Shown piece by piece: positions 8,542 to 16,684 of a stretch of 64,000 nt of DNA. Source of the DNA: Dyella mobilis (GTDB taxonomy: Bacteria; Pseudomonadota; Gammaproteobacteria; Xanthomonadales; Rhodanobacteraceae); NCBI RefSeq assembly GCF_016904945.1, contig NZ_JADIKF010000029.1, positions 1 to 64,000 of the forward strand, given 5' to 3'. The notes beneath the pieces are model-generated. The model had not been told where the DNA came from, made no database searches, and saw only the letters and a list, made by a program, of their open reading frames with translations. Every line of letters begins with the position of its first letter. The first letter of the stretch is position 1. The position numbers and the translations under genes were made by a program.

Positions 8542-9810
8542 TCAGCCGCCACCGCGGCGACCGCCACCCTGCTTCTTCAGTTTCGCTTTTTCTGCATCCG
8601 AGAGCGTCGGCGGGGGCGGCACTTCGCCAGGCTTCAGTGCCTTCACCTTGCTGCCCGGCTTCAGGCGGAACTGGCCTTCGGTGACCACCTGGTCGCCATC
8701 GGCCAAACCCTTGCTGACCATCACGTGGCTGTCGCCCACTTCACCGGCCACCGTGACCGGCTGCATCGCCACCGTCTGGTCCGGCTGCAGCTTGTAGACA
8801 AAGTCGCCGTCCGGGCCGCGCTGTACGGCCTGCGCCGGTATCACCAGGCCACCGTCCACCGTCCTCACGCGCAGTTGCACGTTGACGAACTGTCCCTGCC
8901 ACAGGCGCTTGTCGGGGTTGGTGAACTCCGCACGCAGCTTGAAGGTGCCGGTGGCCGTGTCGATCTGGTTGTCGACCACTTGCAGGTAGCCGGTGGTATC
9001 CAGCGGGTGCGCATCGGCGCGATCGAGCGCCATCACTTCCAGCTTGTTCGCACCGTTCTGGAACGCATCGCGCACCGCTTCCAGATTCTGCTCGGGCAGG
9101 CTGAAGATCACGTAGATCGGCTGGATCTGCGTCAGCGTGACGATCGAGGTGGTGGTGGTGACCACGTTGCCCGGATCCACGTTGCGGATGCCGGCCACGC
9201 CGTCGATCGGCGAGATGATCTTGGTGAAATCGAGCTGCACCTTGGCCGAGCGCGCGGCGGCTTCGTCGGCAATCACCGTGGCTTTCAGCTGCGCCACGTT
9301 GTTGCGATAGGTATCCATGTTCAGCGCAGCCACGTAGCCTTTCGCCACCAGATCCTGATTGCGGTTCAGCGTGCTGATGGCGGTATCGAGCGAAGCCTGG
9401 TCCTGCTTCTGCTTGGCCACGGCCTGGTCGTAAGAGGCCTGATAGGTGCGCGGGTCGATCTGGGCGATCACGTCGCCTTTCTTCACCGCCTGGCCTTCCT
9501 TGAAGTTGATGGTCCACAACTGGCCACCGATCTGCGGATTGATGGTGACGTTGTTCAGCGCCGTCACCGTACCCAACGCCGTCAGATAGACCGGCACATT
9601 CTGCTTGACGGTGGGTTCCACCGTGACCGGCACGGGGGTGTTGTCGTCCTTCCCATCCTGGCCGGGCGCGGATCCTTGCTGGCCGGATTGCTGCCCGGAG
9701 CGATGATGGCCGCCAGCCGATGCTTCAGGTTTGTGCAGAAGGCGAAAAGCTACCCCGCCCACGATCAGCACGGCGATCACGATCAACGCGATCTTCCAAA
9801 AACGCGACAT
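8542..9810 (-). CDS. mdtA: RND efflux periplasmic adaptor (membrane fusion protein), MdtA-like
   Basis: A 422-residue HlyD/AcrA-family adaptor that links an RND permease to an outer-membrane channel. Residues 5-22 (FWKIALIVIAVLIVGGVAF) form the membrane anchor. A lipoyl half-motif follows (GTVTALNNVTINPQIGGQLW...FKEGQAVKKGDVIAQIDP), then the alpha-hairpin, the second lipoyl half with SPIDGVAGIRNVDPGNVV, and the beta-barrel. The C-terminus is a Gly/Arg-rich tail (KKQGGGRRGGG). The start is placed at 9810, where AGGAG lies 8 bases upstream; an in-frame start at 9927 lacks both a ribosome site and family similarity. First gene of the operon, transcribed away from the cytochrome c gene. Confidence 0.92.
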   Translation of the reverse strand: MSRFWKIALIVIAVLIVGGVAFRLLHKPEASAGGHHRSGQQSGQQGSAPGQDGKDDNTPVPVTVEPTVKQNVPVYLTALGTVTALNNVTINPQIGGQLWTINFKEGQAVKKGDVIAQIDPRTYQASYDQAVAKQKQDQASLDTAISTLNRNQDLVAKGYVAALNMDTYRNNVAQLKATVIADEAAARSAKVQLDFTKIISPIDGVAGIRNVDPGNVVTTTTSIVTLTQIQPIYVIFSLPEQNLEAVRDAFQNGANKLEVMALDRADAHPLDTTGYLQVVDNQIDTATGTFKLRAEFTNPDKRLWQGQFVNVQLRVRTVDGGLVIPAQAVQRGPDGDFVYKLQPDQTVAMQPVTVAGEVGDSHVMVSKGLADGDQVVTEGQFRLKPGSKVKALKPGEVPPPPTLSDAEKAKLKKQGGGRRGGG

Positions 9811-10239
9811 GTGAAACTCCTGGAATAAACGGGGGGCCACCCGACCCCGCCGGCGCAAACGATGCACTTGCCCTACGTCGTTCTGACAAGTTCTTGCCGT
9901 ACAAGCATAGGGTGTGCTCAACGACATTGGACAATGCCGGTTGACACAGGTGCCTCATGACCGATGGCAGGGTCCAATCTGATCAAGCGTAACAGCCTTA
10001 AGTGACGAGTCGCCTGCATCGGCACGTGAAGGCCATCGACCCGCGCATGCTGCCCCAGCCCCCTGCGCATCTCCACCCGGCAAGGTCTGAAACTTGGCAC
10101 GGGCTTCGTCTATACTCCGAAACCGTTGTCCGCGGGGGCTCAATGGACCGCGGCGCATGGCCGCCAGGGGTGGCGGCAAGGCACGTCACGGGGGACGTGA
10201 CGGCTTTCCAGATTAATCATTTGATGACTGGAGTATTGC
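9811..10239. promoter_or_regulatory. Divergent intergenic region mdtA / cytochrome c
   Basis: A 429-bp region without a credible gene. It must hold the mdtABC promoter (minus) and the cytochrome promoter (plus). TATACT at 10111-10116 with CTGAAA 18 bases upstream is a weak sigma-70 candidate for the cytochrome gene. A GGCGGC-rich imperfect hairpin lies near 10160-10180. No clear operator was found. Confidence 0.3.
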
Positions 10240-10773
10240 GTGAGCGGTTCCATGAGCAAGTCCGATCGGAGTTTTCTGCATCAGTTCTCGTTGCTTATCG
10301 CCGGATTGGGGGTACTGACCCTGGTCCTGATCTTCACGGCCTGGACCATCTACGAGCACGAGCCGAAGGAAACCGATCCGAACGCTGCGCAACAGCTCTC
10401 CGCCAGCCTGGCGCCAAACGGCGCCGTTTATGCGGGCAACACCGGCCGTGCAGCCATGGAAGCGGCCCAGCAGGCCGCGGCCAAAGCGGCTGCCGCACAA
10501 GTCGCCTTTGGCGGCTCCACCGACGGCAAGACCATCTTCGACGGCGTCTGCACCAGTTGCCACACGGCAGGTGTGCTGGGCGCGCCCAAAGTGGGCAACA
10601 AGACGGCATGGGCGCCACGCATCGCCGAGGGCATCGACACGCTGGTCCAGCATGCGATCAACGGCTATCACGGCCCCGACGGCAACACGATGCCGCCCAA
10701 GGGCAACTACCCGAGCTTGAACGATGCCCAGGTGAAGGCCGCGGTGACCTGGATGGTCGATCAGGCCAAGTAA
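10240..10773 (+). CDS. Membrane-anchored c-type cytochrome (cytochrome c5-like)
   Basis: A 177-residue protein with an N-terminal transmembrane helix (FSLLIAGLGVLTLVLIFTAWTI, about 15-36), an Ala-rich linker, and one C-terminal cytochrome c domain with the haem-binding motif CTSCH (about 104-108) and a probable axial methionine in GNTMPPKGNY. The fold resembles the short cytochrome c5 family, facing the periplasm as an electron carrier. The GTG start is supported by GGAG six bases upstream; ATG at 10252 is the alternative. A strong terminator follows directly, so it is probably monocistronic. The redox partner is not evident from the neighbours. Confidence 0.88.
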   Translation: MSGSMSKSDRSFLHQFSLLIAGLGVLTLVLIFTAWTIYEHEPKETDPNAAQQLSASLAPNGAVYAGNTGRAAMEAAQQAAAKAAAAQVAFGGSTDGKTIFDGVCTSCHTAGVLGAPKVGNKTAWAPRIAEGIDTLVQHAINGYHGPDGNTMPPKGNYPSLNDAQVKAAVTWMVDQAK

Positions 10774-10792
10774 CTTCCGTTTGAGCACTACG

Positions 10793-10814
10793 CGCCGCCT
10801 TCGGGCGGCGTTTT
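10793..10814 (+). terminator. Intrinsic terminator after the cytochrome c gene
   Basis: CGCCGCC-TTCG-GGCGGCG forms a perfect 7-bp stem with a stable UUCG-type tetraloop, followed by TTTT. Confidence 0.88.
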
Positions 10815-10863
10815 GCGCCAGTCCAGCCTGCGGCAAATCCGCGCAGTGCGGCGGCCGGTTATC

Positions 10864-11559
10864 ATGGCCTCCATGACACCCGCTCCCGCCCCTTCTGCAC
10901 CCCATGCATTCCCGGACCGCCTGACGGAGTTCTTCCTGCAAGGCCCGGCCGGTCCGCTCGAAGCCATCAGCGATGTCGCCGAGCGTCCCGGCGCACGCCG
11001 CGGCACGGCGGTGATCTGCCATCCCAACACCAAGGATGGCGGCACCATGCACAACAAAGTGGTGACCATGCTCGATCGCAGCCTGCGCGAATCGGGCCTG
11101 GACACGCTGCGCTTCAACTTCCGCAGCGGCGGCGCCTCGGTTGGCGAATACGACAACGGCATCGGCGAAAGCGAGGATCTTGCCGCAGCCATTGCCTGGG
11201 TGCGCAAAGTGCGCCCAGACGACGTTCTCTGGCTGGCCGGATTTTCCTTCGGCAGCTACGTCACGCTGCGCAACGCGGTGCGTTTCGAGGCGAAAGCATT
11301 GATCAGCATCGCGCCGCCGGTCGGCCGCTGGTCGCACGAAACCCTCGCGTTGCCCACCTGCCCCTGGCTGGTGGTCATGGGGGAGGAAGACGAAATCGTG
11401 GAGCCGCAATCCGTGTTCGACTGGATCGACAGTCTCGAGCAACCTCCCGAGCTGGTTCGCATGCCGGAAACCGGACATTTCTTCCATCGGCGGCTGATGG
11501 ATCTGCGCGGCGCGGTGAAGCATTGGGCGCTGGATTACCTGCCGCCCGAACGCGATTAA
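10864..11559 (+). CDS. Alpha/beta-hydrolase, COG2945-like
   Basis: A 231-residue cytosolic alpha/beta-hydrolase. The oxyanion region reads ICHPNTKDGGTMHNKVV, the nucleophile elbow GFSFGSYV, the acid lies in GEEDEIVEP and the catalytic His in ETGHFFHR. The HPNPxxGGTMxNKVV pattern is typical of the small esterase-like COG2945 proteins, whose substrate is unknown. The start at ATG 10864 (or 10873) is preferred over the upstream frame extension because similarity to the fold begins around residue 20. It lies 127 bases before zapE in the same direction. Confidence 0.83.
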   Translation: MASMTPAPAPSAPHAFPDRLTEFFLQGPAGPLEAISDVAERPGARRGTAVICHPNTKDGGTMHNKVVTMLDRSLRESGLDTLRFNFRSGGASVGEYDNGIGESEDLAAAIAWVRKVRPDDVLWLAGFSFGSYVTLRNAVRFEAKALISIAPPVGRWSHETLALPTCPWLVVMGEEDEIVEPQSVFDWIDSLEQPPELVRMPETGHFFHRRLMDLRGAVKHWALDYLPPERD

Positions 11560-11567
11560 AGCAAGAA

Positions 11568-11685
11568 CAGGAGTGAGTGGAGAGGAGCGAGAGAAAGTCC
11601 AAAGCTTGCTCGCCGCACCCTGCTCCAACATCCCCGCCTTTCTCTCACTTCTCGCCCCTCTTCACTCACTTCTCGCTCTTCTCGT
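11568..11685. repeat. Purine-arm/pyrimidine-arm inverted repeat in front of zapE
   Basis: Bases 11568-11597 are purine-rich (GAGTGAGTGGAGAGGAGCGA, then GAGAAAG), and 11640-11685 is an imperfect complement made of pyrimidine blocks (CTCTTCACTCACTTCTCGCT and neighbours) that ends at the zapE ATG. It is the second copy of the element found before mdtC at 4941-5105, in the same orientation relative to the gene. No separate Shine-Dalgarno is present at the start codon. Confidence 0.7.
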
Positions 11686-12798
11686 ATGACCAACATCTCC
11701 CCCAGCACCCGTTACCAGGAAGGTGTCGCCGCGCATCGTTGGAGCTCAGACCCGGCACAGCTCTCCGTGCTGCCTGAATTCGATCGCATGCAAGCGGCCC
11801 TTTGCGCCGGCAGCACCGAAAGTGCCAACGGTTTGTTTGGACGGCTGAAATCGCTGCTCGGCACGGAAGAACGCCAAGCCGTTCCCGGCCTTTACCTGTG
11901 GGGCAGCGTCGGCCGCGGCAAGACCTTCCTGATGGATCTGTTCGCCGCCAGCCTGCCGCACGGCGTGGCGCTGCGCCGGCATTTCCATCGCTTCATGGGC
12001 GAAGTGCACGACAGCCTGCGCGAACTGGGCGAACGGCAGAATCCGTTGGTCGAAGTGGCTGCCGGCATTGCCGCACGCTGCCGGGTGCTGTGCCTGGACG
12101 AGTTTCTGGTGAGCGACATCGGCGATGCGATGATCCTGGCCAATCTGTTCGAAGCCTTGTTTGCGCGCGGCGTCACCCTGGTGACCACCTCGAACACCGC
12201 ACCGGCCAATCTCTACAAGGACGGCCTGCAACGCGCGCGCTTTCTGCCTGCGATCGCTTCGATCCAAGCGCATTGCCACGTCGTGGAGATGATCTCCGCG
12301 CACGATTGGCGCCTGCGCGCACTGACGCACGCGCCGGTGTACCACGTGCCGCCAGGCGCGGAAGCCGAGCGCGAACTGGCGCGCATCTTCGCCAGCCAGG
12401 CACAGGGCGAGATCGTCGAAGGCGGCGAGCTGATCATCAACGACCGGCCGATTCCGGTACGCAAGCGTGCCGACAATATCCTGTGGTTCGACTTTGCCGC
12501 CTTGTGCGACGGCCCGCGCGCCGTCGCCGACTACATCGCGCTGGCGAAGGCGGGTCCGGCGATCATCATTTCCAACGTGCCGCAGTTCACCATCTACAGC
12601 GAGGATCCGGCCAAGCGCTTCATCCAGCTGGTCGACGAGTTTTACGACCGCCACGTGAAACTGATCCTCTCCGCCGCCGCGCCGATCACCGACCTCTACG
12701 ACGGCCAGCGTGCACGCGCCGAATTCGGTCGCACCGAATCGCGCCTGATCGAAATGCAGAGCGAGGAATACCTGGCCCTGCCGCATCGCGCCGATTGA
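11686..12798 (+). CDS. zapE: Cell-division ATPase ZapE (AFG1 family)
   Basis: A 370-residue P-loop ATPase, close to the 375 residues of E. coli ZapE (YhcM). Walker A is GSVGRGKT at 73-80, Walker B is VLCLDEF at about 135-140, followed by sensor-like TTSNTAPANLYKDGLQRARFLP, which is diagnostic for the AFG1/ZapE family. ZapE associates with FtsZ at the constricting septum in E. coli, and family members also act in membrane-protein quality control. The start ATG is assigned from the length of the N-terminus (SPSTRYQEGVAAHRW). The gene lacks a normal ribosome site and is preceded by a pyrimidine-rich repeat arm. Confidence 0.95.
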   Translation: MTNISPSTRYQEGVAAHRWSSDPAQLSVLPEFDRMQAALCAGSTESANGLFGRLKSLLGTEERQAVPGLYLWGSVGRGKTFLMDLFAASLPHGVALRRHFHRFMGEVHDSLRELGERQNPLVEVAAGIAARCRVLCLDEFLVSDIGDAMILANLFEALFARGVTLVTTSNTAPANLYKDGLQRARFLPAIASIQAHCHVVEMISAHDWRLRALTHAPVYHVPPGAEAERELARIFASQAQGEIVEGGELIINDRPIPVRKRADNILWFDFAALCDGPRAVADYIALAKAGPAIIISNVPQFTIYSEDPAKRFIQLVDEFYDRHVKLILSAAAPITDLYDGQRARAEFGRTESRLIEMQSEEYLALPHRAD

Positions 12799-12867
12799 AT
12801 GGCACCTTTCGCCTTCGCCGGCGTCAACTGTTAACGTGTCCACCTTCGTCGCGACCCGGGAACCGAC

Positions 12868-13251
12868 ATGCTCACCGTCCTAGCCTTCGCCCTGCTGGCC
12901 GGCGCGCCGCCGGCCGGTGCCGATACCTTTCTCGCACGCGTGCAGCGCGCCAAGCTGATGGAAGGGAGCAGCACCGGGCCCGGCTACCAGAAGCAGTTCT
13001 GGGACAAGACCAAGGAACCGATGACCTACGCCTTGCACGGGTGCATCGCCAGCAATGCACCCGCGGACAAATCGCCGTTCACCCTGGTCGCCGACATTTC
13101 GCCCGACGGGCATCCGCTCAACGTGGAAGTGCGCGCGCCCACGCCGGTTGCACGCTGCCTGGCCGGCGAGTTCTCGCTGTGGACCTTCCCGGCACCGCCG
13201 AAGATCCCCGACTCGACCAACTACCCCATTGAGATTGACGTCAGCATGTAG
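12868..13251 (+). CDS. Hypothetical secreted protein
   Basis: A 127-residue protein of unknown function. Residues 1-18 ([18 protein letters not shown]) look like a signal peptide with an AGA-type cleavage site, so the mature protein is probably periplasmic. Two cysteines (in LHGCIAS and VARCLAG) could form a disulfide. The pattern of hydrophobic strands after residue 50 suggests a small beta-rich domain. GGGA stands eight bases before the ATG. The MFS carrier gene begins 10 bases after its stop, so the two are probably co-transcribed. Confidence 0.72.
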   Translation: MLTVLAFALLAGAPPAGADTFLARVQRAKLMEGSSTGPGYQKQFWDKTKEPMTYALHGCIASNAPADKSPFTLVADISPDGHPLNVEVRAPTPVARCLAGEFSLWTFPAPPKIPDSTNYPIEIDVSM

Positions 13252-13261
13252 GCCCCGCGAC

Positions 13262-14551
13262 GTGACGGCCACCGCAGCACATCGCTCGCGACGCGACAAC
13301 TTCAAGGCGATCTTCCGCGTCGTCAGCGGCAACTTTCTGGAAATGTACGACTTCATGGTCTACGGCTATTACGCCCCGGCCATTGCGAGAGCGTACTTTC
13401 CCAGCCACAGCGCGTACGCATCGCTGCTGCTGACCTTGCTGGCCTTCGCCGCGGGGTTCCTGATGCGTCCGGTCGGCGCGATCGTGCTTGGCGCCTATAT
13501 CGATCATCACGGACGTCGCCGCGGATTGATACTTACCCTGGGCCTGATGGCCATCGGCACCTTGCTGGTCGCAGTCGTGCCCGATTACGCAACGATCGGC
13601 GTACTGGCCCCGCTTTTGGTGCTTGCAGGACGCTTGCTGCAAGGCTTCTCTGCCGGCGTGGAACTCGGCGGCGTATCGGTCTACCTGTCAGAAATCGCCA
13701 CGCCCGGCCATCGCGGATTTTATTGCTCGTGGCAATCGGCCAGCCAGCAGGTGGCCGTCGTATTCGCCGCGCTGCTCGGCTTGCTGTTGCAACATTGGTT
13801 GCCACCGGATGCCGTGTCGGCCTGGGGCTGGCGCATACCGTTCCTGATCGGCTGCCTGATCGTGCCGTTCCTGTTCCTGATCCGGCGCTCGCTGGAGGAA
13901 ACCGAGGCGTTTCTTGCGCACCGCCGTCCGGACATCGGCGAGATTTATCGCTCGATGCTCGTCAACGGCCGCATCGTGCTGGTCGGCGTCGCGCTGGTAC
14001 TGATGACGACGGTGTCGTTCTATCTCATCACCGCCTACACGCCGACCTTCGGCGTGGCCGTGCTGAAGCTGTCGCAGTTCGACGTGTTCGTGGTGACGCT
14101 GTGCGTGGGCGCGTCGAACTTTATCTGGCTGCCGTTGATGGGCGCGCTATCCGATCGCATCGGCCGCCGCCCGTTGCTGCTCGCGTGCACCGCGCTCGCC
14201 CTGCTCACCGCCTACCCGGTGCTGCACTGGCTGGTCGCCGCGCCGGATTTCGGCAAGCTGCTGAGCGTGGAGCTGTGGCTGTCTTTCATCTACGCCAGCT
14301 ACAACGGTGCGCTGGTCGTCACCTTGACCGAGATCATGCCGGCAGACGTGCGCACCACCGGTTTCTCGCTGGCCTACAGCCTCGCCACGACGGTTGGCGG
14401 TTCCAGCCTGGCGATATCGCAATGGCTGATCCACGTTACCGGCAACAAAGCCGCGCCGGGCTTGTGGCTGTCGTTTGCCGCACTGTGCGGCCTGACGGCC
14501 GCGCTGATTGCATTTCGGGACCCGCGCAGCCGGCTGCAGCACCTTTCGTAG
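13262..14551 (+). CDS. MFS citrate/tricarballylate-type proton symporter
   Basis: A 429-residue, 12-helix major facilitator of the metabolite:H+ symporter family. The start [21 protein letters not shown], the loop [13 protein letters not shown] and the block [20 protein letters not shown] closely match the Salmonella citrate carrier CitA and the tricarballylate carrier TcuC (about 434 residues), so uptake of a tricarboxylate is likely, although the exact substrate cannot be fixed by reading. GTG at 13262 is chosen because upstream sequence in the same frame overlaps the preceding gene and has no family similarity. It ends 2 bases before the convergent alpha-galactosidase stop. Confidence 0.87.
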   Translation: MTATAAHRSRRDNFKAIFRVVSGNFLEMYDFMVYGYYAPAIARAYFPSHSAYASLLLTLLAFAAGFLMRPVGAIVLGAYIDHHGRRRGLILTLGLMAIGTLLVAVVPDYATIGVLAPLLVLAGRLLQGFSAGVELGGVSVYLSEIATPGHRGFYCSWQSASQQVAVVFAALLGLLLQHWLPPDAVSAWGWRIPFLIGCLIVPFLFLIRRSLEETEAFLAHRRPDIGEIYRSMLVNGRIVLVGVALVLMTTVSFYLITAYTPTFGVAVLKLSQFDVFVVTLCVGASNFIWLPLMGALSDRIGRRPLLLACTALALLTAYPVLHWLVAAPDFGKLLSVELWLSFIYASYNGALVVTLTEIMPADVRTTGFSLAYSLATTVGGSSLAISQWLIHVTGNKAAPGLWLSFAALCGLTAALIAFRDPRSRLQHLS

Positions 14552-14553
14552 GT

Positions 14554-15759
14554 TCAATGCGCTTGCGGCTTGCCGATTTTCAGCAACACGACACCCAATG
14601 ACGGCACCTCGAACACGTGTTGTTGGTCGATCCTTCCCAGATCCCGGTGTTGCCACACATCGTGCGCCTGCACTGAACCGGTCAATCCCAGCGCCTTGAA
14701 GTCCAGCGTAGCGTTCAAGGAATGATTGAGCGTGTTGACCAAGGCCACCGCCAGCGTGCCATCGGCCAACGGACGCGCCCACAACTGGATCGGGCCTTCC
14801 TGCATCACGCGGTTGCCCGGCGCGCCGCGGGGATCCTGGTCGATCGCCAGCACTTCTTTGTCGGTAAGCACGTCGCGCGTGTCGGCGCTCATCGCGGACA
14901 GATCGTTGCCGGCGATCAGCGGCGCGGCGAGCATGGCCCACAAGGTCAAATGCGTGCGTTGGGTTTCCGGTTCGTCCAGGCCCTTGTTGCCGATTTCCAG
15001 CATATCCGCGTCGTTCCAATGACCCGGCCCGGCGTAACGCTGCAAGCCCAGTTGCGCATTGGCGTTGAACATCATGCTTTCGTAATTGGCGCGGATGTCG
15101 TCGGTGGTGCGCCACAGATTGCCGCCCACTTCCGCACCCCATTCCCACACGCGGCCCCAGCCGTAGTTGCACAACGCGTACACGATGGGGCGACCGGTGG
15201 CATCCAGTTGCTGGCGCATCAGGCGGTAGGCTGCCTTCATCATCGCGGTCTGCTCGGCTTCGGTCTTGCCATCCAGATGCCGGCGGAAGCTGCACAAGTC
15301 GTACTTCAAGTAGTCCACGCCCCAGCTGGCGAACAGGCGCGCGTCCTGGGCCTCGTGGCCGAGACTGCCGGTATAGCCGCCGCAGGTCTTTTCGCCGGGC
15401 GAGGAATAGATGCCGAACTTCAAGCCCTTGCCGTGCACATAGTCGGCCAGCGACTTCATGTCGGGAAATTTCGTGTTCGAATGCAGCTCGCCTTGCGCAT
15501 CGCGCTGGCCTTGCCAACCGTCGTCGATGATCACGTAGCGGTAGCCGGCGGCGGCCATGCCGGAGGAGACGAGTTCGTCGGCGGCGTGGCGGATATCCGC
15601 ATCGGTCACATCCGCCCCGAAGTGGTTCCAGCTGTTCCAGCCCATCGGCGGCGTCGGCGCCAGTGCTGCGTGATCGGCCGGCCCGGCGGCGAACGCCGGC
15701 CACGCCAGCAAGCTCAAGACCAGGCCCAGCCACCCCATGACCCGAACGCGCTGCATCAT
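14554..15759 (-). CDS. Alpha-galactosidase, glycoside hydrolase family 27
   Basis: A 401-residue secreted enzyme. A signal peptide (GWLGLVLSLLAWPAFAAGP) precedes the GH27 (beta/alpha)8 barrel beginning TPPMGWNSWNHFGADV. YVIIDDGWQ, the nucleophile Asp in LKYDLC (near 153) and the acid/base Asp in WRTTDDI (near 220) are all present, as is CGGYTGSLGHEAQDA. A C-terminal beta-sandwich (residues about 310-400) completes the domain set. It would remove terminal alpha-galactose (melibiose, raffinose, galactomannan side chains) outside the cytoplasm. The start at 15759 has GAGGGG a few bases upstream; a longer frame to 15930 is not supported. ATG 15756 is an equal alternative. Confidence 0.93.
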   Translation of the reverse strand: MMQRVRVMGWLGLVLSLLAWPAFAAGPADHAALAPTPPMGWNSWNHFGADVTDADIRHAADELVSSGMAAAGYRYVIIDDGWQGQRDAQGELHSNTKFPDMKSLADYVHGKGLKFGIYSSPGEKTCGGYTGSLGHEAQDARLFASWGVDYLKYDLCSFRRHLDGKTEAEQTAMMKAAYRLMRQQLDATGRPIVYALCNYGWGRVWEWGAEVGGNLWRTTDDIRANYESMMFNANAQLGLQRYAGPGHWNDADMLEIGNKGLDEPETQRTHLTLWAMLAAPLIAGNDLSAMSADTRDVLTDKEVLAIDQDPRGAPGNRVMQEGPIQLWARPLADGTLAVALVNTLNHSLNATLDFKALGLTGSVQAHDVWQHRDLGRIDQQHVFEVPSLGVVLLKIGKPQAH

Positions 15760-15862
15760 CGTCGTCCCCTCAGGCAGGTAATGTCCGATGATACGACCTG
15801 ATGCATGCCAAGGACAGCCGTGCGATAGGCTAATGCCGGTCCCCTGCCTGCTGGAGCCAGTC

Positions 15863-16159
15863 ATGCGCGCACCCACCGGTTCGGTCGTCGGGCTCTGCTC
15901 CGCCTCCGCCACGATGTCGGCCATGGGCATGGCTTTCCTCGGCTACTGGGGCATCCACGAACCGACGCCCTGGAAAGCCGGGGATGTGCTGGTGGTGTGC
16001 CTGGCCTTCCTCAGTTTCGTCGCCCTGGGCTCCACCATCTGGCTGATTACCACGCCGGTACCGGACGAGGGCAGCGAGCGGATCGTGCCGGCCCGGCGGG
16101 CCTTTGCCGTGGGGATGGTCCTGATGTGGCTGGCGATCGTGATTGCGGTGGTTCCGTAA
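15863..16159 (+). CDS. Small hypothetical membrane protein
   Basis: A 98-residue protein with three hydrophobic segments (GLCSASATMSAMGMAFLGYW, VLVVCLAFLSFVALGSTIWL and FAVGMVLMWLAIVIAVV), the last two clearly transmembrane. The charged loop PVPDEGSERIVPARR separates them. No family was recognised. GGAG seven bases before ATG 15863 decides the start over the upstream ATG at 15788. It is divergent from the alpha-galactosidase gene. Confidence 0.6.
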   Translation: MRAPTGSVVGLCSASATMSAMGMAFLGYWGIHEPTPWKAGDVLVVCLAFLSFVALGSTIWLITTPVPDEGSERIVPARRAFAVGMVLMWLAIVIAVVP

Positions 16160-16284
16160 CTGCGCCGATACCCAAAAATCACGAAATTCCTGCAAGCCGC
16201 ACCCCACCTGGGTTCCTGGCGCTTATCCACTGGCTTATCCACAAATTATTGGGTTGACCGATCCCTCCCACCCCGATATGTTGT

Positions 16285-16475
16285 GCCTCGTCGGTCGCCT
16301 CGCTCGGACCAATTCGAGCAGAGGCTAGAGGGAATCCGGTGTGAATCCGGAGCTGCCCCGCAGCGGTAAGCGGAAACGAAAGCCCATCGTGCACTGGTCC
16401 AGGGGGTCCGGGAAGCAGGGCGAGTAGGCGGGTCGCAAGGCCCAGGTCCGCGAGTCCGAAGACCTGCCGACACGG
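16285..16475 (+). promoter_or_regulatory. Cobalamin (adenosylcobalamin) riboswitch upstream of nrdA
   Basis: The conserved aptamer core is read directly: AGGGAATCCGGTGTGAATCC, then GGAGCTGCCCCGCAGCGGTA, a central region with GGGAAGCAGGGCGAGTAGGC, and the closing GAGTCCGAAGACCTGCC. GTCGG (16290-16294) can pair with CCGAC (16467-16471) to close P1. Downstream hairpins (TCTCC/GGAGA near 16508 and CCGGAC/GTCCGG at 16633-16651) are candidates for the expression platform. B12 riboswitches ahead of class I ribonucleotide reductase genes are established, for example in Streptomyces, where they switch class I off when a B12-dependent class II enzyme can take over. Confidence 0.93.
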
Positions 16476-16684
16476 CATGACCGGAGCGTGATGCCGAAAG
16501 TGACGATCTCCGCGGGGAGACGTCGCATGACGCGGATGTCCGTAACCGTGTCGTGCGACCGACCGCGGCCACCGCCACATCAGCCCTGCGCGCGGGAGCA
16601 GGCGGTTGAAATCTGGAGCCTGTCCTGATTCACCGGACCCGAGAAGTCCGGCCATGGCAGGTTCCGCAGCCCGGAGCGCTCGAC

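Noticed and set aside
10094..10112. Possible sigma-54 promoter (TTGGCACG) before the cytochrome c gene
   Set aside because: The -24 element fits but the -12 element (TCGT in place of TTGC) does not, and no enhancer-binding protein gene is near.
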